A DNA stretch of 64,000 nt from the NCBI GenBank assembly GCA_017444825.1, contig JAFSVU010000013.1, positions 80,417 to 144,416 on the forward strand. The letters are read 5' to 3'. A program made the position numbers and the translations under genes. Shown one piece after another: positions 25,462 to 35,608 of the stretch. Each line of letters starts with the position of its first letter. Position 1 is the stretch's first letter. Below the pieces are notes generated by a model. The model was not told the origin of the DNA. It did no database searches and was given only the letters and a program-made list of their open reading frames with translations. This DNA comes from Clostridia bacterium. Its GTDB lineage: Bacteria; Bacillota; Clostridia; UBA1212.

Positions 25462-25467
25462 TATAAT
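25462..25467 (+). promoter_or_regulatory. Probable -10 of secA
   Basis: A TATAAT box lies 53 bases before the secA start, with no clear -35. A GTCC/GGAC inverted repeat precedes it at 25447-25460. Confidence 0.45.
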
Positions 25468-25519
25468 AAAAATATTAAAAATTGGAGTTTGAAAAAAACC
25501 AATGGGAGAATGAAACCAA

Positions 25520-28336
25520 ATGGGTCTTTTTGAAAAAATATTCGGATCTTACAGTGACAGAGTTATTAAACAGATCAAACCTATAATTGCACAAATAAAC
25601 GACCTTGAACCGGAGATGAAGAAGAGGTCTGACGCAGAGCTTGCGGAGCTCACCACGGAGTACAGGAAAAGACTTGCGGCGGGTGAGACCCTTGACGACC
25701 TTTTGCCGGAGGCTTTTGCGACTGTACGGGAGGCTGCGGTGAGAGTACTTGGCCAGAGGCACTATGACGTGCAGCTCATTGGCGGTATCGTGCTTCACAG
25801 GAACATGATCGCCGAGATGAAGACGGGCGAAGGAAAGACCCTCGTTTCCACTCTTCCGGCCTATCTCAATGCGCTTGAGGGCAAGGGCGTCCACATCGTT
25901 ACCGTTAACGACTACCTCGCGAAAAGAGACAGCGAGTGGATGGGAAAGGTCTTCAGATTCTTGGGTCTCACCGTAGGCGTTATCCTTCACGACATGAAGG
26001 CGGATGCAAGACGCGCCGCATACAACAGCGACATCACTTACGGTACGAACAATGAATTCGGCTTCGACTACCTGAGGGACAACATGGTGACCTACAAGCA
26101 GAACCTGGTGCAGCGTGAGCTCAACTACGCCATCGTTGACGAGGTGGACAGTATCCTCATCGATGAGGCCAGGACGCCGCTTATCATTTCCGGCGCAGGC
26201 GAGGAGTCCAGTGAACTCTACAACAAAGCCGACAGATTTGCCAAGGGTCTCAGAGTTCTCAAGGTCAAAGAGGTGGACAAGAAGGATCTCCTGGAAGAGG
26301 TCGCCGAGGACTATATCGTGGACGAAAAGGCCCGTTCGGCATCGCTGACCGACAAGGGCGTCAAGAAGGCTGAGGCTTTCTTCGGTATCGAAAATCTTGC
26401 GGACCCGGAGAATGCGGAGCTGCGCCACTACATAAACCAGGCCATCAGGGCCAGGGGCATCATGCAGAGGGATGTTGATTACGTCGTCAAGGACAACAGC
26501 ATCATCATTGTCGATGAGTTCACCGGGCGTCTGATGTTCGGAAGGCGCTACAGCGACGGTCTGCACCAGGCCATCGAGGCAAAAGAGGGTGTGAAGGTCG
26601 AGAACGAGTCAATGACCATGGCTACCATCACCTTCCAGAACTTCTTCAGACTTTATTCAAAGATCGCCGGTATGACAGGTACCGCCAGCACCGAGGAAAA
26701 TGAGTTCAGGGACATCTATGGACTGAGCGTGGTAGAGATACCGACCAACAAGCCGGTTATCAGGATCGACTATCCCGACAGTATCTACAAGACCGTGATG
26801 GGTAAATACACCGCCCTGATCAATGACGTCGTCAAGGCCCATGAAAAGGGACAGCCGGTGCTCATCGGTACGGTTTCTGTTGAAAAATCCGAATACCTCA
26901 GCCGCCTGCTCAACATAAGGGGCATCAAGCACAACGTTCTCAACGCCAAGCACCACGAGCGTGAGGCGGAGATAGTGGCACAGGCCGGAAAATACGGCGC
27001 CGTCACCATCGCCACCAATATGGCAGGCCGTGGAACGGATATCATCCCCGGCGGCAACAGCGAGTTTATGGCGAAGCAGGAGATGCGCCGCGAAGGTATG
27101 AGCGAGGAGCTTATTTCGCTGGCCGACAGCCATTCCGAGACCGATGACGAAGTGATCAATGCCGCAAGGGCCAAATACAGGGAGCTCGTTAAAAAGTACA
27201 GCGATGAGCTCGCCGATGAGAAAAAGAAAGTCCTTGAAGCCGGCGGACTGTTCATAATGGGCACTGAGCGCCACGAATCCAGGCGAATCGACAATCAGCT
27301 CCGCGGACGTTCCGGAAGACAGGGCGACCCCGGTATGTCAAGGTTCTACCTCTCCCTTGAGGACGACCTTTTCAGACTTTTCGGCTCCCAAAGGTTCGAG
27401 GGACTTTTCAACACGTTGAGATTCCCCGAGGACGCGGCCATAGAAAACAAAATGCTCACCGATATGATCGAGAGCGCCCAGAAGAAGGTGGAGGGTCTGC
27501 ACTACGAGACCAGAAAGACCGTCCTCCGCTACGACGACGTTGTCAACCAGCAGCGTGAGATCATTTACAGCCAGAGAAGAAGGGTGCTTGACGGCGAAGA
27601 TCTGAGAAGCTTCTACATCGGACTCATCAATTCCAGGATCGCTGAGATCGCGGACGACGTCTTTGACCACGTGAAGCCTGAGGAGAGAAGCCTTGGCGCC
27701 AATGAGGACATCCTTTCAACCCTCCTTGTTCCGGAAGTTTTTGTGAAGGTGAAGGATAATCTTGCAAATTACAAGAGCAAAGCTGAATTTGCGGAGGAAG
27801 TTACCTCCAAAGCGGTCGAATACTACGAGTCCAGAGAAAAAATATTCGGCGACAAAGCCAGAGAGATCGAACGCATATTCCTGCTCCAGGCCGTTGACCA
27901 TAACTGGATAGACCACATCGACACCCTTGACCAGCTGAGAGAGGGCATTGGTTTGAGATCAGTCGCCCAGCACGACCCGGTGGTGGAGTTCCAGCATGAG
28001 GCATTCGATCTGTTTGAGGCCATGAACCAGGCAATAAAACACGACGCACTGAGGCTTCTTTTCAGCATACGCATCGAGAAGACCGAGAATATCGAACGTC
28101 ACCAGGTGGCAAGATCCACGAAGGAGGGCTCCTCCGGAAAGAAGACCAAAGCCGCCGCGTTCGCAAAGGCCTCCGCAACACAGCCCCAGGGAGGAAAGCC
28201 TCAGAAGGACGAGAGAGATGAGAACAACAGCACTGTTCCACTTGTCAAGGACAAGCCGAAGGTGGGAAGAAACGACCCCTGCCCCTGCGGAAGCGGAAAA
28301 AAGTATAAAAACTGCTGCGGGAAGGACGAGGACTGA
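25520..28336 (+). CDS. secA: Preprotein translocase ATPase SecA
   Basis: The 938-residue motor drives preproteins through SecYEG. The P-loop appears in [13 protein letters not shown], the DEAD-box-like Walker B in [16 protein letters not shown], and nucleotide-binding domain 2 in [21 protein letters not shown] follows. The C-terminus has a basic/Gln-rich linker and the SEC-C zinc motif [17 protein letters not shown] that binds SecB or ribosomes in other species. Its length is in the normal range for a Firmicute SecA with a full tail. The start has GGGAGA ten bases upstream. Confidence 0.97.
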   Translation: MGLFEKIFGSYSDRVIKQIKPIIAQINDLEPEMKKRSDAELAELTTEYRKRLAAGETLDDLLPEAFATVREAAVRVLGQRHYDVQLIGGIVLHRNMIAEMKTGEGKTLVSTLPAYLNALEGKGVHIVTVNDYLAKRDSEWMGKVFRFLGLTVGVILHDMKADARRAAYNSDITYGTNNEFGFDYLRDNMVTYKQNLVQRELNYAIVDEVDSILIDEARTPLIISGAGEESSELYNKADRFAKGLRVLKVKEVDKKDLLEEVAEDYIVDEKARSASLTDKGVKKAEAFFGIENLADPENAELRHYINQAIRARGIMQRDVDYVVKDNSIIIVDEFTGRLMFGRRYSDGLHQAIEAKEGVKVENESMTMATITFQNFFRLYSKIAGMTGTASTEENEFRDIYGLSVVEIPTNKPVIRIDYPDSIYKTVMGKYTALINDVVKAHEKGQPVLIGTVSVEKSEYLSRLLNIRGIKHNVLNAKHHEREAEIVAQAGKYGAVTIATNMAGRGTDIIPGGNSEFMAKQEMRREGMSEELISLADSHSETDDEVINAARAKYRELVKKYSDELADEKKKVLEAGGLFIMGTERHESRRIDNQLRGRSGRQGDPGMSRFYLSLEDDLFRLFGSQRFEGLFNTLRFPEDAAIENKMLTDMIESAQKKVEGLHYETRKTVLRYDDVVNQQREIIYSQRRRVLDGEDLRSFYIGLINSRIAEIADDVFDHVKPEERSLGANEDILSTLLVPEVFVKVKDNLANYKSKAEFAEEVTSKAVEYYESREKIFGDKAREIERIFLLQAVDHNWIDHIDTLDQLREGIGLRSVAQHDPVVEFQHEAFDLFEAMNQAIKHDALRLLFSIRIEKTENIERHQVARSTKEGSSGKKTKAAAFAKASATQPQGGKPQKDERDENNSTVPLVKDKPKVGRNDPCPCGSGKKYKNCCGKDED

Positions 28337-28414
28337 GTTTTTACGGACATGAATTGAAGCTTTAAAAGGCTTATGAGAATTGATTTTTGGTGTTATAAGA
28401 TGTAATATATATAT

Positions 28415-28456
28415 GACATTATTTTCCGGACATCTGACATCATTTTCCGGACATCC
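28415..28456. repeat. Tandem 21-base direct repeat
   Basis: Two adjacent 21-base units beginning GACATYATTTTCCGG and ending GGACATC differ at only two positions. They lie in the 180-base gap between secA and the TPR protein gene. They may be operator sites or chance duplication. Confidence 0.75.
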
Positions 28457-28515
28457 GGAGCTTTATAAAACTCTGTTTTTTGAATCCAAGAAAATGCTGA
28501 GCGAAGAGGTGGCAT

Positions 28516-30150
28516 ATGACTCTACAGGATCTTATCAAGTATTTCCGAAAGAAGGTTATCAACGGGGAAAACCCCGGATCACAGGCTGAGACTGCATACA
28601 AGCTTTACAACAATGCCATATTGCTGGTCAAGTTCGGACGTCTCGAGGAAGCAAAACGCGACCTTAAAGAGGCTGTTAAAAAAGTGCCCGGCTTTGACGA
28701 TGCGTATGCGCTGCTTGGCCTCACACACTTCGCCCTCGGAAACAGGATAGAAAGCATAAAAGCCATCAACCAGATCAGCGACGGCGCGAAACACAATCAG
28801 GCCATGCGCATGTACGATATGCTCGACAGAGATTCGGGCGAGAACGTGGACGGCACGTTCAAGGGCGCAGGCTCCGGCGAAGACGAGACGGAAGCGGAGC
28901 AGCCTGAGCGAATAACGGAAGATATCGATACCGATGAGACCTATGCCGGCAGTCCGGATTCTTATGAGGATACCCGGGATTACGGCGAATACGAGGTTCC
29001 TGAAGAACCGGTGAAAAGACCCGCGCCTTCAGCGCCTGAGCGCGCCGGAGTGTCCGACGTCATATTTGAGCTTGACGAGGGTGTTGACTTCTCCAGATCC
29101 GATAATGCGGGTAAGGATGCCAGCAAAAAATTCAAATCCGATTTCAAAAAACGCTTCGAGCAGGCTCAGAAGAATGCAGAGGCGGGCAGAAACGTTGCTC
29201 AAAGCAACCGTCAGACAGATCACGAGTCGGGACGGGCCGATGCGGCAAGCGACGGCTACTCCACGCGTACACGCAGGACAGAGATCGAAAGACCTGCCCC
29301 GCAGAGACCGGAGATGTACGTTGAAGAGGAGGATGAACCCGCTCCCGCTCCCGTGCAGGAATACGACGACACTGATGCCTACGAGGCTGAACAGGGCGAA
29401 TATGAAGATGAAAGCAGTGAAGAGGAGAACACCTCCCGAGAGCCCATGCCGAAGAACAAGAAGCTTATCATGCGTGTGCTTATCTGCATCATCTGCATCT
29501 CGCTGGTAGCGGCTGTAGCGGCCCTCGCCGTAAAGCTCCACGGAAACTATGTAGACAGGAATAAACCCGCTCCCACGGCTGACCCCAATGTGACGCCGAC
29601 GGTCGATCCCGATACCACAGATACGCCCAAGCCCACCGCCACTCCGGCCCCGGCCACCGCTGAGCCCACGGAAGCGCCCACAGAGGTGCCGACAGAAGCT
29701 CCGAAGACCGACGCGGAATTGGCTGCAGAGCAGACAAGGATCCTTGCGGAAGTTAAAGCGCTGTTCGACAAGGGCGACTACTACAATTGCTATAAGCTGA
29801 TCTATGAGACCGAGTGGACCCACATCAACCGTACACAGACCGTTGAAAAGGACGATATGAAGGACAGGTCACTCCTCGGCTTCTCCCACAATTACAAAGA
29901 TCAGATGTACAAGGCCGTTGCCGCGGAGGATTGGCAGAAAGTGCTTGATTACGCAGAGGCTGTCATCCGGTTCAATCCCGACTGGAGCGAAGGCGCCGCC
30001 ATTTACTTCCATGCCGGTAAAGCTGCGGAGCTCCTTGGCGATAAGGAAAAGGCAATATCGTATTACAGCATCACGATGAGCAAATACCCGACGTCAGAGG
30101 ACGCGAAATACGCAGACTACAGATGGTCGCTTTTGAAGCTTAACGGCTAA
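28516..30150 (+). CDS. Membrane protein with TPR repeats on both sides of one transmembrane helix
   Basis: The 544-residue protein begins with a tetratricopeptide-like region at residues 15-105 (YKLYNNAILLVKFGRLEEAKRDL, then a second AYALLGLTHFALGN unit). A long acidic, disordered stretch follows. A single membrane helix lies at about 318-340 (LIMRVLICIICISLVAAVAAL), followed by a Thr/Pro-rich linker of TPKPTATPAPAT type. A C-terminal TPR-like domain includes GKAAELLGDKEKAISYYSITMSKYP. The N-terminal part would be cytoplasmic and the C-terminal part outside. It is a scaffold rather than an enzyme; partner unknown. GAGGTGGCAT precedes the ATG. Confidence 0.7.
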   Translation: MTLQDLIKYFRKKVINGENPGSQAETAYKLYNNAILLVKFGRLEEAKRDLKEAVKKVPGFDDAYALLGLTHFALGNRIESIKAINQISDGAKHNQAMRMYDMLDRDSGENVDGTFKGAGSGEDETEAEQPERITEDIDTDETYAGSPDSYEDTRDYGEYEVPEEPVKRPAPSAPERAGVSDVIFELDEGVDFSRSDNAGKDASKKFKSDFKKRFEQAQKNAEAGRNVAQSNRQTDHESGRADAASDGYSTRTRRTEIERPAPQRPEMYVEEEDEPAPAPVQEYDDTDAYEAEQGEYEDESSEEENTSREPMPKNKKLIMRVLICIICISLVAAVAALAVKLHGNYVDRNKPAPTADPNVTPTVDPDTTDTPKPTATPAPATAEPTEAPTEVPTEAPKTDAELAAEQTRILAEVKALFDKGDYYNCYKLIYETEWTHINRTQTVEKDDMKDRSLLGFSHNYKDQMYKAVAAEDWQKVLDYAEAVIRFNPDWSEGAAIYFHAGKAAELLGDKEKAISYYSITMSKYPTSEDAKYADYRWSLLKLNG

Positions 30151-30256
30151 AAGGATTCACAGAGGTCCCGAAAAACATTTTCAACTGCAAAAGATAAAAT
30201 TTTTGAGCTTATATTCAAAAAACGGCACTGAAACGGGGAAAAACCAAAAATAACAG

Positions 30257-30286
30257 TTGACAGTAAATTGTGAAATGTGGTAGAAT
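30257..30286 (+). promoter_or_regulatory. Promoter of the rpmG-secE-nusG operon
   Basis: A perfect TTGACA (30257-30262), an 18-base spacer and TAGAAT (30281-30286) lie 35 bases before rpmG. Confidence 0.85.
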
Positions 30287-30320
30287 CGCCGTTGCCCAAA
30301 TTTTTTGGAGGTGTTTAACT

Positions 30321-30470
30321 ATGCGAGTTAGAATCACAATGGCATGCACAGAGTGCAAAAGCAGAAACTACACAACGATGAAAAATAAGAAAAACAACGC
30401 TGACAGACTCGAAATGAACAAGTTCTGCAAGTTCTGCAATAAGCACACTGTTCACAAAGAATCAAAGTAA
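30321..30470 (+). CDS. rpmG: 50S ribosomal protein L33 (bL33)
   Basis: The 49-residue protein begins [19 protein letters not shown] and ends [14 protein letters not shown]. The two CxxC pairs (TEC-K at the start, CKFC near the end) mark the zinc-binding form of L33. GGAGGTG lies 8-14 bases before the ATG. It leads the rpmG-secE-nusG-rplK-rplA cluster, the typical Firmicute order. Confidence 0.97.
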   Translation: MRVRITMACTECKSRNYTTMKNKKNNADRLEMNKFCKFCNKHTVHKESK

Positions 30471-30484
30471 TTACGGGGGTTGTT

Positions 30485-30724
30485 ATGGCATCCGAGAAGA
30501 ATAAGGAAAAGAAGAGTTTCAAGAATTTCATGATCAAGATTGGCCGCGGAATTGCCAACTTCTTCAAGAATATCGGAATGGAACTCAGAAAAGTTACCTG
30601 GCTCGACAGGAAGGATCTTTTTAAGAGCACTCTTTCCGTTCTTGCCGTATGTCTCATTGTCGGAGCTTTGATTTTCGGTATTGACACCCTTCTTCAGTAC
30701 CTCATAGATTTTGTACGTCCATAA
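30485..30724 (+). CDS. secE: Preprotein translocase subunit SecE
   Basis: The 79-residue protein has the short one-helix form of SecE. A charged amphipathic N-terminal part ends in FFKNIGMELRKVTWLDRKDL, with the conserved ELRKVxWP-like motif (Leu for the usual Pro). A single membrane helix (LSVLAVCLIVGALIFGIDTLL) follows. SecE clamps SecY in the translocon. It lies between rpmG and nusG, as in most bacteria. Confidence 0.95.
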   Translation: MASEKNKEKKSFKNFMIKIGRGIANFFKNIGMELRKVTWLDRKDLFKSTLSVLAVCLIVGALIFGIDTLLQYLIDFVRP

Positions 30725-30772
30725 GGGACCGTATGACAGGCTCAGGCAGATTGTTTTCAGTGGAGGTTAGAA

Positions 30773-31366
30773 ATGGCTGTTACCAGAACATTCAATTTCG
30801 CTAATGACGACAGTCAGGAGAAGAAGGCTACCGACTCAGAAATGCGTTGGTATGTTGTTCATACCTATTCGACATACGAAAACAAGGTCAAAGACGCACT
30901 TGAGAAGAAAATGCAGAACTCCGAGCTCGGAAAGACTCTGGTTAAGGTAGTTGTCCCGTCGGTCGAGGATCACGATGTGAAGACCGGCCAGACCACTGTC
31001 CGGAAGGCTTTCCCGGGATACATCGTCGTAAAGATGAAGTATACCAAGGAGACGTGGTACGCGATCAGGAACGCCCCGGGCGTCACCGGCTTTGTAGGCC
31101 CTGACCCGATGAATCCGACGCCTCTTACGCCCAAGGAAGTAAGAGCCCTTAATCTTGACGATGACGAGATCACGGATGAAATCTTCATCGACGCATTCAA
31201 GATCGGAGACAGGATCAGTGTCACTTCGGGTCCGCTCGCAGGATATCTTGGCACGGTCGAGGCAGTGCTGCCTGAGAAAAAGTGCATAAAAGCGACAGTA
31301 TCCATGTTCGGCAGAAACATTTCAGCCGAGTTGGAATACATACAGGTCGAGAAGGCAGACGAATGA
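30773..31366 (+). CDS. nusG: Transcription termination/antitermination protein NusG
   Basis: The 197-residue protein has the NGN domain (MRWYVVHTYSTYENKVKDALEKK) with the RNA polymerase-binding GYIVVKMKYTKETWYAIRNAPGVTGFVG stretch split across residues 75-105. It ends in the KOW domain (FKIGDRISVTSGPLAGYLGTV). NusG binds RNA polymerase and couples elongation with translation or termination. It has normal length. GGAGG lies just upstream of the ATG. Confidence 0.97.
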   Translation: MAVTRTFNFANDDSQEKKATDSEMRWYVVHTYSTYENKVKDALEKKMQNSELGKTLVKVVVPSVEDHDVKTGQTTVRKAFPGYIVVKMKYTKETWYAIRNAPGVTGFVGPDPMNPTPLTPKEVRALNLDDDEITDEIFIDAFKIGDRISVTSGPLAGYLGTVEAVLPEKKCIKATVSMFGRNISAELEYIQVEKADE

Positions 31367-31446
31367 TCGTTTGAACTTCAGCGCCGCCGCGAAGCCATAC
31401 GGGTGCGGCGTGAGACCGAGCTCATATTTTTTGGGAGGTGGAATTC

Positions 31447-31872
31447 ATGGCAAAGAAAATCGTTGCATTTGTAAAATTACAAATACCAGCAGGAAAAGCC
31501 ACACCGACTCCACCGGTTGGACCAGCTTTAGGTCAGCATGGCCTGAACATCATGGGATTCTGCAAAGAATTCAATGAGAGAACGAAAGCAGACGCGGGAC
31601 TTATCATCCCTGTCGTTATCACCGTTTACGCTGATAGAACTTTCTCTTTCGTTACAAAAACTCCGCCGGCAGCAGTGTTGCTTAAGAAAGCTTGCAAAAT
31701 TGAGCACGGATCCGGCAGACCGAATCGTGACAAGGTTGCAACTATCACGAAGGCAGACGTATTGAAGATCGCCGAGCAGAAGATGCCTGATCTTAACGCT
31801 GCTGACGTTGAGGCGGCTGCCAGAATGATCGCGGGAACCGCGAGAAGCATGGGCATAGTCGTTGTTGACTGA
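31447..31872 (+). CDS. rplK: 50S ribosomal protein L11 (uL11)
   Basis: The 141-residue protein carries the L11 hallmark [20 protein letters not shown] and ends with [16 protein letters not shown]. It forms the GTPase-associated centre with 23S rRNA. I used the ATG at 31447 because GGGAGGTGG lies just before it; a GTG at 31438 is in frame but sits inside the ribosome binding site. The 80-base leader after nusG is GC-rich and could fold, but I recognise no named element. Confidence 0.97.
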   Translation: MAKKIVAFVKLQIPAGKATPTPPVGPALGQHGLNIMGFCKEFNERTKADAGLIIPVVITVYADRTFSFVTKTPPAAVLLKKACKIEHGSGRPNRDKVATITKADVLKIAEQKMPDLNAADVEAAARMIAGTARSMGIVVVD

Positions 31873-31889
31873 TCGGGGAGGTAGCGAAA

Positions 31890-32579
31890 ATGTTTAGAGG
31901 AAAGAAATATAAAGACGCTCTTAAGGCAATCGATACTTCCAAGCTTTACGAGCCCGGTGAGGCCCTCCAGGCAGTCGTTGATAACGCTAAAGCTAAATTT
32001 GACGAGACAGTCGAGCTCCATCTGAGACTCGGTGTTGACTCAAGACAGGCTGATCAGCAGGTCAGAGGCAGCGTGGTCCTTCCTAACGGAACCGGTAAAA
32101 CAAAGAGAGTTCTCGTTTTCGCAAAAGGCGAGAAGGCTACCGAGGCTGAGCAGGCCGGCGCTGAGTACGTTGGCGGCGAAGAGCTGGTAAACAAGATCAA
32201 GAACGAGAACTGGTTCGACTTTGATATCGTTGTTGCCACACCCGACATGATGGGCGTTGTGGGACGTATCGGTAAAGTCCTCGGTCCTAAGGGACTCATG
32301 CCTAACCCGAAGTCAGGCACGGTTTCCATGGATGTCAAGAAGGTCATCGCCGAGATCAAAGCCGGTAAAGTCGAGTACAGACTTGACAAGACCAATATCA
32401 TTCACTGCCCCATCGGTAAGGTTTCCTTCGGCGCAGAGAAACTTGAAGAGAACTTCAGAACTCTCTACGACGCTGTTATCAAAGCGAAACCGGCAGCCGC
32501 TAAGGGCCAGTACATCAAGAGCGCAGTCGTGACTTCCACGATGGGCGTTGGCGTTAAGATCAATCCCACCAAGATCTGA
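31890..32579 (+). CDS. rplA: 50S ribosomal protein L1 (uL1)
   Basis: The 229-residue protein begins [15 protein letters not shown] and carries the L1 signature around [20 protein letters not shown] and [14 protein letters not shown]. It builds the mobile L1 stalk at the E site and in many bacteria represses its own operon. GGGGAGG lies 10 bases before the ATG, 17 bases after rplK. Its length is normal. Confidence 0.97.
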   Translation: MFRGKKYKDALKAIDTSKLYEPGEALQAVVDNAKAKFDETVELHLRLGVDSRQADQQVRGSVVLPNGTGKTKRVLVFAKGEKATEAEQAGAEYVGGEELVNKIKNENWFDFDIVVATPDMMGVVGRIGKVLGPKGLMPNPKSGTVSMDVKKVIAEIKAGKVEYRLDKTNIIHCPIGKVSFGAEKLEENFRTLYDAVIKAKPAAAKGQYIKSAVVTSTMGVGVKINPTKI

Positions 32580-32599
32580 TCCCATTGACGCAAATTAAT

Positions 32600-32750
32600 T
32601 AAACAATTCTGCCAAAGACGCCGGCAGTGCGGTAAAACGCACGGTAAGTCCTGCCGAGGTGATACTGAGAACACATGTGCGCATGTACTTGCGCATTGGT
32701 TTGTTCGCCCGGAACCTTCGGTCTGTCTTTAGGCAAATCGAAGGTTTTTG
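32600..32750 (+). promoter_or_regulatory. L10 leader with attenuator upstream of rplJ
   Basis: The RNA AGACGCCGGCAG ... TAAGTCCTGCCGAGGTGATACTG fits the L10 leader, where the L10(L12)4 complex binds a kink-turn stem to regulate rplJL. Downstream, AACCTTCG (32713-32720) pairs with CGAAGGTT (32739-32746) followed by more Ts, forming a terminator-like hairpin just before the rplJ ribosome binding site. Feedback would favour that hairpin. Structural pairing was done by eye. Confidence 0.85.
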
Positions 32751-32775
32751 ATTTGGAAGGAGGTGCAATCAATAG

Positions 32776-33276
32776 ATGCCAAGTCAGAAAATTTTGGAAC
32801 AGAAGAAGGCTCTGGTCGCAGACATTAAAAACGATCTTGAGAATTCTAAATCCGCAGTTCTGGTTGAAAGCAGAGGTCTTACCGTTGAGGAAGATACGGC
32901 TCTCCGTGTCGCTCTCAGAAAAGAAGGCGTGAAGTTCACAGTTCATAAGAACACTCTCATAACCAAGGCTGTCGAGGGGACTCCGATGGAAGGTTTAACC
33001 AAATACCTCCAGGGACCTACCGCTCTCGCAACTGCGTCCGATTACACAGCAGCAGCTAAGATCCTCAGCGAATACGCTAAGAAGTATAAGCCGCTCAACG
33101 TAAAAGGCGGTTACTGCGATGGTACGGTGCTGGATCCCGCAGGAGTTGAGAGGCTCGCTAAGATCCCGTCCAGGGAAGGTCTGCTCTCAATGTTGCTCAG
33201 CGCCCTTACAGGAAACATCAGAGGATTCGCGGTCGCAGTCAAAGCTGTCGCCGAGAAGAAAGAGCAGAACGCTTAA
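32776..33276 (+). CDS. rplJ: 50S ribosomal protein L10 (uL10)
   Basis: The 166-residue protein begins MPSQKILEQKKALVADIKND and carries the L10 core SAVLVESRGLTVEEDTALR and KFTVHKNTLITKA. Its C-terminal helix binds L7/L12 dimers and forms the stalk base. GGAAGGAGG lies 10-18 bases before the ATG. It is preceded by an L10 leader. Confidence 0.96.
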   Translation: MPSQKILEQKKALVADIKNDLENSKSAVLVESRGLTVEEDTALRVALRKEGVKFTVHKNTLITKAVEGTPMEGLTKYLQGPTALATASDYTAAAKILSEYAKKYKPLNVKGGYCDGTVLDPAGVERLAKIPSREGLLSMLLSALTGNIRGFAVAVKAVAEKKEQNA

Positions 33277-33421
33277 AAGGCGGTCTCCCGATAAGGCAAT
33301 ATTTTTGCCGAACGTATTTTGATTTAAACGCAGCGGCGAGGCCTCAGGCACAGGGCACGGCGCGAAGTATTGCGGCGATACCGCGAAAATGTAGCCTATC
33401 ATTAATTGGAGGAAATAAAAA

Positions 33422-33799
33422 ATGTCTGAGAAAATTCAACAGATCATCGATACCATCGATAGCATGACAGTTCTTGAGCTTTACGATCTGGTTAAAGCAA
33501 TTGAAGAGAAATACGGCGTAACAGCAGCCGCAGCAGTAGCAGTAGCTCCCGCAGGCGCAGCAGAAGCAGCTCCCGCAGCAGAAGAGCAGACCGAATTCAC
33601 AGTCGTTCTTAAGAACGCCGGCGGAAACAAGATGAACGTTATCAAGGTCGTTAAGGACGCTTGCGGCGTTGCTCTTATGGACGCTAAGAAGCTGGTTGAC
33701 GGTGCTCCCGCAACTCTCAAAGAGAAAGTATCCAAAGAGGATGCAGACGCTCTTGCAGAGAAACTGAAGGAAGCAGGCGCCGAGGTAGAGATTAAATAA
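33422..33799 (+). CDS. rplL: 50S ribosomal protein L7/L12 (bL12)
   Basis: The 125-residue protein has the dimerising N-terminal helices ([20 protein letters not shown]), the Ala-rich hinge and the C-terminal factor-binding domain with [18 protein letters not shown] and [15 protein letters not shown]. It recruits translation GTPases. GGAGG lies nine bases before the ATG. Unlike most Firmicutes it is followed by a strong terminator rather than by rpoB. Confidence 0.97.
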   Translation: MSEKIQQIIDTIDSMTVLELYDLVKAIEEKYGVTAAAAVAVAPAGAAEAAPAAEEQTEFTVVLKNAGGNKMNVIKVVKDACGVALMDAKKLVDGAPATLKEKVSKEDADALAEKLKEAGAEVEIK

Positions 33800-33825
33800 T
33801 TCGGTCTCTATTGAATATACGACTT

Positions 33826-33860
33826 AAAAATGCGGAGGCCAAAAGCTTCCGCATTTTTAC
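33826..33860 (+). terminator. Terminator after rplL
   Basis: AAAAATGCGGA pairs with TCCGCATTTTT over a short loop; the T run closes the ribosomal protein operon. Confidence 0.9.
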
Positions 33861-33862
33861 AA

Positions 33863-33918
33863 TAAAAAACCGCCAAAGCAAGGCGCAGGATCAATGCGGC
33901 CGGCTTTGGCGGTTTTGG
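33863..33918 (-). terminator. Terminator of the GH99/GH71-like gene
   Basis: AAAACCGCCAAAGC and GCTTTGGCGGTTTT enclose about 22 bases. On the minus strand the stem is followed by TTTTTTATTG, directly after the stop of the minus-strand gene. Confidence 0.85.
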
Positions 33919-33933
33919 CGTGAGTCAAAGAAA

Positions 33934-35577
33934 CTATTTTTCGATCCGCAGGATAAATCCCGGGCGGCCCATGGGGAGCACGTCTCCCTTGTCGTAGAAA
34001 TCGTCGATCCTTTCGTAGGGCACTTTGGAGTCGCAGACCTTGAAGAGAAGCTCGCCGCCGTTCTCCATGCCAATGAGCGAGAGCGGGAATGAGACCTTAA
34101 CGGTATTGCCGGATATCTCGAGGCTGTTTTTGCCTGCAGGAACGGTGTAGTCAAGGGCGTCGCAGGGCCTTATGGGCGTTCCATCGGGGAGAGGCCTTAT
34201 GATGCGGGCGACCTCGCAGTCACAGTAGTTTGCGACGAAGTCGTAGCCCGGTTTTTTGCCTGTGGCGATAAAGATGTTAAAGAAGGCACCGCTCTTTTCG
34301 GGGATCCTGTCGGCGGTTATCTCAAACGTGATGTCGGAGCCGTTGTGGGAGACGGTGACGCCTTCTATGGAGCAGCGCATGGTGTCGTTCACGTAGTGTT
34401 GCTTTTCCGTCCAACCGTAGCAGTCACGTTTGAATGCGCCATCGGAGAAGCCCTTGAAGTCAACTTTCTCGCCGGGAAGAGCGGAAGGAACCGGATCGGA
34501 GCCCTTATAACGGCGGACGTAGGAGATCAGGCTCATGAAGTAATTGTCGAAGTAGCCGCCTTTCATCATTTCAATGTCGCGGCTGAATTCATAGTTTGCG
34601 CAGTCGACGAACATAAGCGGCCTGTCCGGAGGTCCCTGCCAGCGTCCTGCGATCCACTCGTTCCAGCCCGTCACGAGAACCACCGGCGGGTCTGTCTCAA
34701 GGGCACGGTCAAACTGCTCGTTGAAGTTGTAGCATTTGGTGTAGGCATAGGGCTCGGTGTCATTGGCGCCGTTGTGCCATGCTCTACCGCAATTTGTGGT
34801 CTCACCGTACATGACGCTGTCGCCAAAGCGGATCTGGGGGTGCTGGGCCACGGAAACGTTGATACTTTCGGGCACGCCGTCCAGGTTTTCAAACACACGC
34901 TGGGGTTTTTCGAAGTCCATCCAGGGCCAGCCGCCTTGCTTTGTGGGCTCGTTGGGCCACTGGGCAAGCTTGATGGTGAAGAACGCCTTGGTCTCTTCGT
35001 CGCACTCCTCGGGAATGGCGATGATCACGGGCTTGCCGCCCCACATGTACCAGGTCTCTTTGTAAAGGCCTGGCTTGTAAAATTCGTCATATATGCGGCG
35101 CACCGTGGCACCCGAGGCGGTATTGGTGTAGAACATGACCTTGGGGATCTTGAAGCCTTCATTGGCGTATTCCCGGAGCACGCGCATAACGATGTGGCAG
35201 ATGTTTTCGTAAACGACCGCATTGGTGGTGTCGAAGAACAGAAAATCGATGTCCGCCTCCATGATGAGCTTCATGTGACGCCTTACCACCCACTCGTCAG
35301 TCATAGAGTAGTAGCCGTAGAAGGGCTCTCCCCAGTAGTGATAATCGCCAACGCGTCCCCACATGGGATCGTCGCCTTTGTAACCCGCGTTCGGGTCAGC
35401 ATCCGTTATCTTTGAAACGTCGAAAAGCCTCTTGTTCCCCTCGCAGAGCCAGAGAAAATAGAACAGACCAACGGTCTTGTTTTCTCTTCTGGTAGAAACC
35501 AATGCCGGCGCCGGGATCGTCTTACCGAGAGCGTCGGTGCCGCCGACGGGCATGTTGCAGTACTTGGACAGGTCCAT
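33934..35577 (-). CDS. GH99/GH71-like (beta/alpha)8 protein with C-terminal beta-sandwich
   Basis: The 547-residue protein has an aromatic-rich N-terminal barrel domain with VGLFYFLWLCEG, EADIDFLFFDTTNA and VLVTGWNEWIAGRW. The WNEW motif and order of blocks resemble glycoside hydrolase families 71/99 and related glycosidase-like proteins. The C-terminal 150 residues (ITFEITADRIPE ... GYDFVANYCDC) resemble DOMON/CBM9-type beta-sandwiches. There is no signal peptide, so it may act on imported oligosaccharide. GGAGG lies six bases before the ATG. The family call is by motif impression; substrate unknown. A gene remnant lies just upstream on the same strand. Confidence 0.6.
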   Translation of the reverse strand: MDLSKYCNMPVGGTDALGKTIPAPALVSTRRENKTVGLFYFLWLCEGNKRLFDVSKITDADPNAGYKGDDPMWGRVGDYHYWGEPFYGYYSMTDEWVVRRHMKLIMEADIDFLFFDTTNAVVYENICHIVMRVLREYANEGFKIPKVMFYTNTASGATVRRIYDEFYKPGLYKETWYMWGGKPVIIAIPEECDEETKAFFTIKLAQWPNEPTKQGGWPWMDFEKPQRVFENLDGVPESINVSVAQHPQIRFGDSVMYGETTNCGRAWHNGANDTEPYAYTKCYNFNEQFDRALETDPPVVLVTGWNEWIAGRWQGPPDRPLMFVDCANYEFSRDIEMMKGGYFDNYFMSLISYVRRYKGSDPVPSALPGEKVDFKGFSDGAFKRDCYGWTEKQHYVNDTMRCSIEGVTVSHNGSDITFEITADRIPEKSGAFFNIFIATGKKPGYDFVANYCDCEVARIIRPLPDGTPIRPCDALDYTVPAGKNSLEISGNTVKVSFPLSLIGMENGGELLFKVCDSKVPYERIDDFYDKGDVLPMGRPGFILRIEK

Positions 35578-35608
35578 AAATTACCTCCATTTAGATAAAA
35601 ACAAATAT

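Noticed and set aside
34345..35415. 356-codon plus-strand frame opposite the GH99/GH71-like gene
   Set aside because: Shadow frame; the minus strand has the ribosome binding site and coherent barrel motifs.
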